Assembly (NCBI RefSeq): GCF_012277275.1
Contig: NZ_CP051155.1
Location: 1,612,001 to 1,676,000 of the forward strand
Source of the DNA: Gephyromycinifex aptenodytis
GTDB taxonomy: Bacteria > Actinomycetota > Actinomycetes > Actinomycetales > Dermatophilaceae
Length of the DNA stretch: 64,000 bases
Direction: 5' to 3'
Shown here: positions 45,188 to 52,216 of the stretch, piece by piece
Position numbering within the stretch: the first letter of the stretch is position 1
Layout of the letters: each line of letters begins with the position of its first letter
Position numbers and translations under genes: made by a program
The notes under the pieces: generated by a model
Databases searched by the model: none
What the model was told of the DNA's origin: nothing
The model's input: the letters and a program-made list of their open reading frames with translations, nothing else

Positions 45188-45303
45188 GCGAGCCGTCACT
45201 TGTGATTGACGGCTCGCCGCTGCTCCCCCGCGAGCCGTCACTTACATTCGACGGCTCGCCGCTGTGTGTCCGCGAGCCGTCACTTTCGATTGACGGCTCG
45301 CGG
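45188..45303. repeat. Three copies of a GCGAGCCGTCA palindrome
   Basis: Three hairpins (45188-45217, 45230-45259, 45270-45303) share the arm GCGAGCCGTC(A) and its complement. The stems are 10-13 bp, the loops are different (8-10 nt), and spacers are about 11 nt. They lie between the convergent stops of the CheC-like gene and the DUF559-type gene, the last hairpin ending 2 nt from the latter's stop codon. They can act as bidirectional terminators. Two more copies lie at 46385-46460. Confidence 0.92.
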
Positions 45304-45305
45304 GG

Positions 45306-46358
45306 TCACACGTCCAGAGTGGTGCGCAGGGCGTCGATGAGTTCGTCTGCGTAGCGCCGTTCGAACACGGTGCTGGCGGTAATGAGCACGACGCGGTACC
45401 CGGCGGCCTCCAGGAGTCGTCGGCGGCGCTCATCGGCTTCCCGAGCCGTGCGGTCGCCGTGGTGGGTCTCGCTCTGGTATTCGACGATGAGTCGCGCCTG
45501 ACGCCACAGGAAGTCCACGTTCGCCAGCCAGCCGCCGTGCTTGTCAGGGACGTCGGCGTTGAGCTCCGGCTCGGGCAGCCCCTCGGTCAGGAACAGCACC
45601 CGCGCCCGTGACTCCATGTAAGAGGCGCTTCCGGTGCGCACCAGCTGCAGCGCTCTTTCCATGACCCGGGTATGGCGGCAACCGTAAAACTTGCGACGCG
45701 CCAGCGTCGCCAGCAGCGGCTCGATCCCTTCGGGGCGACGGGCGACACTGTCTGCGAGCGCGACGAGATCCGGCAGGGTGCAAACTCCTGCGAGGTCGGC
45801 CCAGGTGTCTGCGGCGGAAACGATGCGGATGTCGTACAGGTCTTCGTAGTGGCGCAGGCCGCGTGCGCTGTCGTGGTCGATGAAGCCGCGGCGACGCAAC
45901 CGGGAGGTGCCGGCGGGGCGGGTCACATGCACGGGGCCGCCTGGCAGGTAGGGGCGCGGCAGCCACAGTCCGTGCAAAAACGCGGCGCTCTCGTGTGAGA
46001 TCGCCGATCCGAGGGGCGCCAGGGTGAGGATCGCGGCGCAGCGTTCGCGCAGCTCGGCAATCCCGGTTTCGGCGTCGGCCTCCGCTGAAGCGGCGCGCGC
46101 CTGGGTGCGCACCACCCGCCTTGCCCGGCGCGTGCCATCCTCCTCACCGGTGGGTCCGCTCCCCCATGACGCCCCCTGCGCGCCCGCCGGGTTCGGCTGT
46201 TGCGGGAGAGCTCCGAAGACTGCCGTGTCGGCTGCGCCGTGCGCGGGACGCTGCGCCGAGGTGCGGGTGCCGGTGACCATGTAGGCAGCCTGGGTCGCTC
46301 GGATCCATGCGGCTCGGACAACTCCGCGGCCTGTGGACACAACGCGAGCCCCGACCAC
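45306..46358 (-). CDS. DUF559-type (Vsr-like endonuclease fold) protein
   Basis: A 350-aa protein. The C-terminal third has the pattern of DUF559/Vsr-like nuclease-fold domains, with NVDFLWRQARLIVEYQSETHH and ADERRRRLLEAAGYRVVLIT. The usual E-x-DG-x-H core is changed to EYQSETHH. The middle resembles the AbiEi-like N-terminal regions often joined to it in Actinomycetota (SAISHESAAFLHGLWLP). Residues 1-90 are low complexity and the start could be further in. It is unrelated to motility and is bracketed by the five palindromes. Function unknown; a nuclease or antitoxin-like role is only suggested. Confidence 0.75.
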   Translation of the reverse strand: MVGARVVSTGRGVVRAAWIRATQAAYMVTGTRTSAQRPAHGAADTAVFGALPQQPNPAGAQGASWGSGPTGEEDGTRRARRVVRTQARAASAEADAETGIAELRERCAAILTLAPLGSAISHESAAFLHGLWLPRPYLPGGPVHVTRPAGTSRLRRRGFIDHDSARGLRHYEDLYDIRIVSAADTWADLAGVCTLPDLVALADSVARRPEGIEPLLATLARRKFYGCRHTRVMERALQLVRTGSASYMESRARVLFLTEGLPEPELNADVPDKHGGWLANVDFLWRQARLIVEYQSETHHGDRTAREADERRRRLLEAAGYRVVLITASTVFERRYADELIDALRTTLDV

Positions 46359-46384
46359 CCCTGTAGGCCACGCGCAGATGCCGC

Positions 46385-46460
46385 CCGCGAGCCGTCACTT
46401 GGAATCGACGGCTCGCGGCAAAACACGGCGAGCCGTCACCTCGTGGGTGACGGCTCGCGG
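46385..46460. repeat. Two further copies of the GCGAGCCGTCA palindrome
   Basis: Hairpins at 46385-46418 (12-bp arms, 10-nt loop) and 46428-46458 (13-bp arms, 5-nt loop) have the same arm sequence as those at 45188-45303. They lie between the flgL stop and the start of the DUF559-type gene, and could terminate the flgK-flgL transcript. Confidence 0.92.
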
Positions 46461-46477
46461 GGTGGTGCAGCGCACTA

Positions 46478-47377
46478 CTACCGGATGAAGTCCATCAGCG
46501 AGGGCTGGATGATCTTCGCCGAGGCAGACAACGCAGCCTGGTAGGCGTTGGACTGGATGGACAGGTCCATCGCGGCCTTGAGGAAGTCGGTGTCTTCCAC
46601 CTTGGACAGCGCGATTCTCGAGGCGTCGTCCTGGCGGCCGTTGAGGGCCTCCAGGCTGACGAGTCGACCCACGCGGGTACCGACAGTGGCCTGCACGTTG
46701 AGGATGTCATCTTGCAGCTTGTCGACAGCTGCCAGCCCCGCGTTGATCCCTGCGGAGTCGCCAGCTTCGATGGCAGCCGCGAGTTTGTCCAGGTCACCGG
46801 TGCCCTTGACGAGGGCGTTACCGAAGGCCGCCTGGCCGTTGACGCCGACGTTGATCTGGCCGGCGTCACCCGGTGAGTCGGTGATCTGGCGCAGCACCGG
46901 GAGGTTGTTGCCCTGGAAGGCGCCGGTAGCAGGGTCGAACGCGTTGTCCTTCGGGGTGGTGCCGCCGAACAGCGGCTGCCCCGCGTACTGGCTGTTCGCC
47001 TGCTGCAGCAGCCCGGCACGCATCTCCCGAATCTCGGCCGCGTAGGCCTTCATCTGGGTTTGGCTACCGGTGCCGTTCAGCGCCGCCAACGCCTGGGTGC
47101 GGATGCGCTGGGTCATGTTCGAGGTTTGCGACAGCGCATCGTCGGAGGCTTGCAGCCGGGAGAGCCCGTCGGTGATGTTGGCACCGAACTGAGCGAGCTG
47201 ACTCTGCTCGGAACGGAAGCGCAACGCCGAGACGGTACCGACCGGGTCGTCGGAGGGCCGGTTGAGCCGCTTACCGGTGGTGAGCTGCTCTTGCGTCTGC
47301 TGCAGCCGGTTGAGGCTGGTGTTCAGGCCGGCTAGCTGCGTGCGGTTCATCGAGTTCTGCGTGATGCGTAGCGACAT
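46478..47377 (-). CDS. flgL: Flagellar hook-filament junction protein FlgL
   Basis: A 299-aa protein with a flagellin-like N terminus (RITQNSMNRTQLAGLNTSLNRL, TTGKRLNRPSDDPVGTVSALR) and a C-terminal coiled coil (LQQTQ and SALSASAKIIQPSLMDFIR). It joins the hook to the filament together with FlgK, whose gene is 15 nt upstream. Length fits the family. Confidence 0.95.
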   Translation of the reverse strand: MSLRITQNSMNRTQLAGLNTSLNRLQQTQEQLTTGKRLNRPSDDPVGTVSALRFRSEQSQLAQFGANITDGLSRLQASDDALSQTSNMTQRIRTQALAALNGTGSQTQMKAYAAEIREMRAGLLQQANSQYAGQPLFGGTTPKDNAFDPATGAFQGNNLPVLRQITDSPGDAGQINVGVNGQAAFGNALVKGTGDLDKLAAAIEAGDSAGINAGLAAVDKLQDDILNVQATVGTRVGRLVSLEALNGRQDDASRIALSKVEDTDFLKAAMDLSIQSNAYQAALSASAKIIQPSLMDFIR

Positions 47378-47392
47378 GTCAGGTCACCCCTT

Positions 47393-48817
47393 TCAGCGGG
47401 TCATGTGGATGAGCGTGTCCAGCGTCTGGTCGATGACGCCGATGAACTTGGCCGCGGCAGCGAAGGAGTGCTGGTAGCGGATCATGTTGGTCATCTCCTC
47501 GTTGAGGGAGACACCAGAGACGTTGTCGCGAGCGTCTTCGGCCTGGCGAACGACGTTTTCCTGGACTGTGACGTTGCGGTTGACCGACTGGGCTTGCACA
47601 CCCAAACGGACAACCATCTGGTTGTACGTGGAGTCGGGGCCGTCTTTGTCGGCGATATGCCGGGACATCGCCAGCGCGTTGTTGCCGTCCAGGCTGGGGT
47701 TGGGCCCCGTTGGATTGCCGGAGGAGACTGCCAGATCGTTCGGCTTCGCATCTGCCTTCACGCGGATGTTGGCCGCGGTAACCGGCCCGCCCCCCTCAGC
47801 CACGAACAGGTCAGCGCCTACCTCGCCTTCGACGGTGAAGCCCTTGGCCTGCTGCTCGTTCACCGTTTTCGCCAGGCTCGCGGCGATGTCGTCGAACTCT
47901 TTGAGGTACTTCGGGATCGTGTCGTTGAGCGAGGTCGTCTGGCCGGCAATGCGGCCGGTGGTGATGTCGGCGGCAGATCCGTCTGCCCACTTCACGGCCA
48001 CGGTGCCTGCCGGGTAGGCCGGGTCCGCCGGCGTGAGCTGCAGCGAGGTGGCCTGGGTTCCGCTGACGAGCGCTTTACCGCCGATCATGACGTCGACGGC
48101 CTGGCTGTTGAAGGCAGCGCCCCTGTCCATCTCCGCGGGACGCACCGTGGCACCGGTGAGTTCGGTGACCTTGGCGATGAGGACGTCACGCTGGTCGAGC
48201 AGTTCGTTGCTCGGCACCTTGGCGATGTTGTTGTTGCGGATGGCGACGTTGAGCTTGGCGATGTCTTCGGCCATCTTGTTGACGTCGTTGACGTTTGCGC
48301 CCAGCTCAGTCGCGGTGTCGTTCCACTGCGTGGTGAGCGAGTTGCTCATGTGGTTCAGCTGCGCGGCGGTGCCGATGGCGTTCTCCAAGGCTGCGGCGCG
48401 GGGCGCCTGGTTAGCCACGCTGGGGCTGTTGCCGGCGGCGCCGAAGGAGTTCCACAGTTGGGACAGCTTCTTCTGCAGGCCGGTGTCGCTGGGTTCGTCG
48501 ACGGTGCGTTCGATCGCAGCCATCGTCTTTTCCTGCTCTTGCAGGTTGCCTAAGGAGGCGTTGGAGTTACGCGCCCGGGCTTCGAGGAACTCGTCGTTCA
48601 TCCGGGTGACGCCGGTGACTTTGACGCCTTCGCCGGTGCCGTCGTAGCGAGACCAGAATGCGGGGACACCGGGTCCACCGATGGATTCGAGGTCGACGCG
48701 TTGGCGCGTGTACCCGGGGGTCGCCGAGTTGGCGATGTTCTGACCGGTGACGTCGAGGCCCCGTTGTGAGGCGTGGATCGCCGAAGTCCCGATAAAGAGT
48801 CCTCCGAAGGCTGACAT
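47393..48817 (-). CDS. flgK: Flagellar hook-associated protein FlgK
   Basis: A 474-aa protein. The N-terminal rod/hook motif is QRGLDVTGQNIANSATPGYTRQRV. The C-terminal part has GVSLNEEMTNMIRYQHSFAAAAKFIGVIDQTLDTLI, a FlgK hallmark. It forms the first hook-filament junction ring. A motility-type promoter lies 86 nt upstream. Confidence 0.95.
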   Translation of the reverse strand: MSAFGGLFIGTSAIHASQRGLDVTGQNIANSATPGYTRQRVDLESIGGPGVPAFWSRYDGTGEGVKVTGVTRMNDEFLEARARNSNASLGNLQEQEKTMAAIERTVDEPSDTGLQKKLSQLWNSFGAAGNSPSVANQAPRAAALENAIGTAAQLNHMSNSLTTQWNDTATELGANVNDVNKMAEDIAKLNVAIRNNNIAKVPSNELLDQRDVLIAKVTELTGATVRPAEMDRGAAFNSQAVDVMIGGKALVSGTQATSLQLTPADPAYPAGTVAVKWADGSAADITTGRIAGQTTSLNDTIPKYLKEFDDIAASLAKTVNEQQAKGFTVEGEVGADLFVAEGGGPVTAANIRVKADAKPNDLAVSSGNPTGPNPSLDGNNALAMSRHIADKDGPDSTYNQMVVRLGVQAQSVNRNVTVQENVVRQAEDARDNVSGVSLNEEMTNMIRYQHSFAAAAKFIGVIDQTLDTLIHMTR

Positions 48818-48902
48818 GTCGATCTCTCATCCGTGAGTTGTGGGCGTCCTGCCCGGGCTTCTTCCAGGCTGCGCAGGACAGTTCTCCTGAACGGCCGACT
48901 TC

Positions 48903-48930
48903 CTATCGGCCGACCGAGCGGGGTTGTGAA
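48903..48930 (-). promoter_or_regulatory. Sigma-28-like promoter for flgK-flgL
   Basis: The minus strand reads TTCA-N16-GCCGATAG. A perfect 7-bp inverted repeat, CGGCCGA (48892-48898) with TCGGCCG (48906-48912), overlaps the -10 element and the expected start point, so a regulator may bind there. Confidence 0.7.
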
Positions 48931-48983
48931 GGGGATGTGCTGACCGTCTGAATCAGGGGCGCACTGGCGGGTGCCCGGCCAGC

Positions 48984-49298
48984 TCAGACGGAAGCATCGA
49001 GGTACATGGCGATGGCCTTGTTCCCCGTGGCGCGCCCACCGGGGTGCTGCGCGAGGTGTTTGAGGTCGTTCTCGGCGGCGGTGAGCTGGAACTGCACGAA
49101 CGTGGTGAGCAGCCCGATCCGCCGAACCAGGTTGGTGGCCCGTTCGGCTAGTTGCGCCGGCATCGGTCCGAGGTCTTCGGGTGGCTCCCAGGCCGGCACG
49201 AGGCTGGCTTCGCCGAGGCGGACTTGCTCTTCGTGCTTGTCCAGGTCATCTTCCATCTGGGTCAGCGCCTGCTCCCACGCGGTGGTGTCGGCAGGCAC
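48984..49298 (-). CDS. Small helical protein after fliS, possible flagellar chaperone
   Basis: A 104-aa protein with a GTG start, 3 nt after the fliS stop. It is predicted to be almost all helix, with a charged N-terminal part (QALTQMEDDLDKHEEQVRLGE) and LVRRIGLLTTFVQFQLTAAENDL. Size and place match FliT- or FlgN-type export chaperones, but the sequence does not identify it. The operon context (fliC-fliD-fliS) favours a partner for FliD or FlgK/L. Confidence 0.65.
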   Translation of the reverse strand: MPADTTAWEQALTQMEDDLDKHEEQVRLGEASLVPAWEPPEDLGPMPAQLAERATNLVRRIGLLTTFVQFQLTAAENDLKHLAQHPGGRATGNKAIAMYLDASV

Positions 49299-49301
49299 TG
49301 C

Positions 49302-49691
49302 TCAGCGCTCCCCGGTTTCGCCGGACGCGACGACCTGGTGCCAGGCGTCGCTGATGGGCATCAGCACATCGCGCACGTCGACCACATGGCTGGCGACCTT
49401 CTCCACGTTGGCCGCGACGAGTTCGTCGACGCACCATTCGTAAAGGCGCTTGAGCTGTTCGCCTTCTTTCCACACCGAGGTGTCCAGGGTGGAGTGCAAT
49501 TCCCACAGGATGTTCTGGGCGTGAGTGAGGGCGTTGTGGGCGGCTTGGATATCCCGTGAGCCCAGGCCCTGCTCCGCGTCGGAGAGGTCCCTGATGAGCC
49601 GGTCGTACAGCATCGTCACGAGCTTGGCTGGCGATGCGGTGTTCACGGATTCGCGGGCGTACCGGTTGCGGAGCTGGGCCTGGGTGGTCAT
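49302..49691 (-). CDS. fliS: Flagellin export chaperone FliS
   Basis: A 129-aa four-helix chaperone. The N terminus (LRNRYARESVNTASPAKLVTMLYDRLIRDL) is the FliS signature; it wraps the flagellin C terminus before export. It lies 30 nt after fliD in the usual fliC-fliD-fliS order. Confidence 0.94.
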   Translation of the reverse strand: MTTQAQLRNRYARESVNTASPAKLVTMLYDRLIRDLSDAEQGLGSRDIQAAHNALTHAQNILWELHSTLDTSVWKEGEQLKRLYEWCVDELVAANVEKVASHVVDVRDVLMPISDAWHQVVASGETGER

Positions 49692-49721
49692 TCAGGAGTC
49701 CTTATTCGATGGGGCAACGAG

Positions 49722-51089
49722 TCAGTTGCCGGTCGGCAGGGTGGCGAGCTGACCGGATAGCCAACTGCCTTGGGACTGCATCTTGGACAGCAGCGATTCC
49801 ATCGCGCCGAACTGCGCCTCCAGGGTCTGCTGCCGCATCGACATCCGGTCTTCGAACCGGCTGATCTGCTGGGAGTAGTCCTTGATGGAGGCTTGTTCGC
49901 CCTGGATTCGCACAGTGATGAGCCCATGGTTTGAATCGGTCGCTCGCTCTGCGACCTGACCCAACTTGGTGGCGACTCCGTTCACGGTCTTTTGAACCGT
50001 TTCCGGATCCTTGCCGTAGGACTCGGTGAACTTCGCCCGGTCGAAGGTGATCGTGCCGGCCTTGTCGACCGAGATCCCTGCGCCGGCCGGGTTGACCCCG
50101 AAGCCACCCACGATGGCTTCCCGGATGCTGTTGGTCAGATCCCGAGTGGTCGAGTCGCCGACGAACGGCCCGGAAGCGGTCGGGTTGTCCTTGTTGTAGC
50201 CGCTGTTGATCTTGATGTTGCTCAGCGCTTCGTTAGCTGACTTGATCATGGCCTCGACTTTGTCGGCCATGCCTGCAGCGTCTGCACTCAAGTCAACGGT
50301 GACGGGCGTCGTCGGGTCGGCCTTGACAGGCTTGATCGTGACTCCCGGCAGGAGGTCTTTGACCTCCTTGGTGGATGACTTCACGTCGTACCCGTTGTTG
50401 GCGTCGCCGATGTGCAGGACAGTGTCTTTCCCCTCGGCGACTTGCGCGAATTTGCCGAGCACGTCGGAGATGACGGGTGGGGTGGACCCGTTGGTGACGT
50501 GGACGTTGCTCTTGGAGCCGGTGGTGGCCGACTGGATCTGCAACTTGTAGGTGCCTGACTCGACCTGCACCATGGTGGCTTTGACGTCTGCGCCGGCCTG
50601 CTGGTTGATGGCGGCCACAACGTCCGCGAGCTTGGCGTCGGCGCCGACCTTCACGTAGCTGGGTTCGCCGGTGACCTCGATGTTGATGTTGAAGTCGAAG
50701 GCTTCGCCGTTGGGTTTGTTGACGACCTCGTCGGCGCTGAAACCTTTTCCGGCCATGGTGGTGCCGGCTTGGGCGATCTGTTGCACCGTGAAGGTGAGCG
50801 TCCCGGTTTGCGCCTTGTCTGACGTGCTGACCTTGGCGATGTCTTCGTTGCTGCTTTTGGCCGCTACCGATGCCCAAGCGCTCTTGTCGAGAACCGACTT
50901 TGGAACGAAGGCGTTGGCCGCCTCACCGAGGGACTTCATCTTCGAGTTGAGGCTGGTGAACGCGCTGACGAGGGCCTGCGAGTTGACCTTGCCTTGGGTG
51001 TACGAGCGGCCGGCGAGCCGTTCCACACTCATGAGCTGCTTAACCATCGACGAGGTGTCGATGCCTGAACCTAGTCCGCTGATCTGCAT
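49722..51089 (-). CDS. fliD: Flagellar filament cap protein FliD
   Basis: A 455-aa protein. The N terminus is MQISGLGSGIDTSSMVKQLM, typical of FliD/HAP2, and the C-terminal coiled coil has QISRFEDRMSMRQQTLEAQFGAME followed by WLSGQLA. It caps the filament and promotes flagellin folding. GGAAGGAGG lies just before the ATG. Confidence 0.95.
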   Translation of the reverse strand: MQISGLGSGIDTSSMVKQLMSVERLAGRSYTQGKVNSQALVSAFTSLNSKMKSLGEAANAFVPKSVLDKSAWASVAAKSSNEDIAKVSTSDKAQTGTLTFTVQQIAQAGTTMAGKGFSADEVVNKPNGEAFDFNINIEVTGEPSYVKVGADAKLADVVAAINQQAGADVKATMVQVESGTYKLQIQSATTGSKSNVHVTNGSTPPVISDVLGKFAQVAEGKDTVLHIGDANNGYDVKSSTKEVKDLLPGVTIKPVKADPTTPVTVDLSADAAGMADKVEAMIKSANEALSNIKINSGYNKDNPTASGPFVGDSTTRDLTNSIREAIVGGFGVNPAGAGISVDKAGTITFDRAKFTESYGKDPETVQKTVNGVATKLGQVAERATDSNHGLITVRIQGEQASIKDYSQQISRFEDRMSMRQQTLEAQFGAMESLLSKMQSQGSWLSGQLATLPTGN

Positions 51090-51123
51090 GGTTCCTCCTT
51101 CCGTGGATGGACCGACAACCGAT

Positions 51124-51156
51124 CAGGGGGCGCGGGCGAGTAGCCCACGCCCCCTG
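51124..51156 (-). terminator. Hairpin between fliC and fliD
   Basis: A 13-bp stem with one mismatch (51124-51137 with 51143-51156) has a GAGTA loop and lies 32 nt after the fliC stop. There is no U-run. It probably terminates or trims most fliC messages so that flagellin exceeds FliD. Confidence 0.65.
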
Positions 51157-51187
51157 AGGGTTGTTCAGTTATGTCAGATCAACCGGA

Positions 51188-52006
51188 TCAGCCGAGGAGG
51201 CGAAGGACGCCCTGGCTGGACTGGTTGGCCTGGGCCAACATCGCGGTACCGGCCTGCTGCAGGATCTGCGAACGGGTGAAGTTCGTCATTTCCTTCGCCA
51301 TGTCGGTGTCGCGGATGCGGCTCTCGGAAGCGGCCAGGTTCTCCGCCGACACACCCAAGTTCTTGATGGTGTGGTCGAGACGGTTCTGGACAGCACCGAG
51401 GTCGGCGCGCTGACCAGAAACCTTACCGATGGCCGTGTCGATGGTTTGCAGAGCAGTCTGTGCGTCGGCTTGCGTGCCGACAGTAAGATCATTCACCCCC
51501 AGGCCCGTGGCATTCATCGCGGCGATGCTGATGTTCATTGTCTGGTCGGCGTTGGCACCGATCTGCAACTTCTTGCCCGTGAAGTTACCGTCCAGCAGCT
51601 TCATGCCGTTGAACTCGGTCCGGGTTGTAGTGGAGTCGATCTCATCGACGAGAGCGGTGATTTCCTTCTGGATCGCAGCGCGGTCGCTGGAGGTGTTGGT
51701 GTCCGAAGCCGACTGCACTGCCAAGGTACGCATGCGCTGCAGCATCGAGTGCGTCTCGTTGAGGGCACCTTCTGCGGTCTGAATGAGCGAGACGCCGTCC
51801 TGAGCGTTGGACTGGGCCTGGTTGAGGCCGTTGACCTGGCTGCGCAGCTTCTCCGAGATCGCGAGGCCGGCAGCGTCGTCGGCTGCACGGTTGATGCGAA
51901 GACCCGAGGAGAGACGCTCGAGGCTCGTCTGCATGGAGCCCTGCGTACCCGTGAGGTTGCGGTATGCGTTGAGCGCGGCGACGTTGGTGTTGATTTGCAG
52001 ACCCAT
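51188..52006 (-). CDS. fliC: Flagellin FliC (short form)
   Basis: A 272-aa filament protein. The N-terminal D0/D1 region (GLQINTNVAALNAYRNL, LSSGLRINRAADDAAGLAISEKL) and the C-terminal region (RADLGAVQNRLDHTIKNL, TRSQILQQAGTAMLAQANQ) nearly meet. The variable D2/D3 domains are absent. ATG 52006 has GAAGGAG upstream; the frame to 52042 is not supported. The central part has several Ser/Thr residues (SASDTNTSSD, STTTRTEFN) that could be O-glycosylated. Confidence 0.97.
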   Translation of the reverse strand: MGLQINTNVAALNAYRNLTGTQGSMQTSLERLSSGLRINRAADDAAGLAISEKLRSQVNGLNQAQSNAQDGVSLIQTAEGALNETHSMLQRMRTLAVQSASDTNTSSDRAAIQKEITALVDEIDSTTTRTEFNGMKLLDGNFTGKKLQIGANADQTMNISIAAMNATGLGVNDLTVGTQADAQTALQTIDTAIGKVSGQRADLGAVQNRLDHTIKNLGVSAENLAASESRIRDTDMAKEMTNFTRSQILQQAGTAMLAQANQSSQGVLRLLG

Positions 52007-52059
52007 GATGTTGCTCCTTCGTGGATGTGGGGTCCGGGTCACCGTCCGTGGTGATCCCG

Positions 52060-52084
52060 AGGTCTAAGCCCTTTGGCTAGACCT
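52060..52084 (-). promoter_or_regulatory. First hairpin in the fliC leader
   Basis: A 7-bp stem (AGGTCTA/TAGACCT) with a bulge and three more pairs lies about 55-80 nt before the fliC ATG, downstream of the predicted start point. Confidence 0.55.
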
Positions 52085-52098
52085 GTCGAGGCGGTTAG

Positions 52099-52116
52099 CC
52101 CCGGCTGGTGCCGGGG
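52099..52116 (-). promoter_or_regulatory. Second hairpin in the fliC leader
   Basis: A perfect CCCCGGC/GCCGGGG stem with a 4-nt loop. On the plus strand it is followed by TTTT like a terminator, but no plus-strand gene precedes it. On the minus strand it lies at the 5' end of the predicted fliC message, where it could protect the RNA. Confidence 0.55.
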
Positions 52117-52137
52117 TTTTCGTTCCCGACACCAGCC

Positions 52138-52164
52138 CCATCGGCGCTCTGGCCCGGCACTCAA
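52138..52164 (-). promoter_or_regulatory. Sigma-28-like promoter for fliC
   Basis: The minus strand reads TTGA-N15-GCCGATGG, identical in both halves and spacing to the cheW site at 36294-36320. The predicted leader is about 130 nt and contains two hairpins. Confidence 0.7.
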
Positions 52165-52216
52165 GAAGATCTCACGAGAAATTTCTAGCCCGGGTAGATC
52201 CTGTTGGGCCCGAGTC

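Noticed and set aside
45188-45303. Three regularly spaced repeats considered as a small CRISPR array
   Set aside because: The repeats are long perfect hairpins with loops of variable sequence inside the repeat, spacers are only about 11 nt, and further copies lie 1 kb away with no cas genes. They are palindromic elements or terminators.
52099-52120. Hairpin plus TTTT read as a plus-strand terminator
   Set aside because: No plus-strand gene ends nearby; it is more sensibly part of the fliC leader or the end of the GT transcript on the minus strand.
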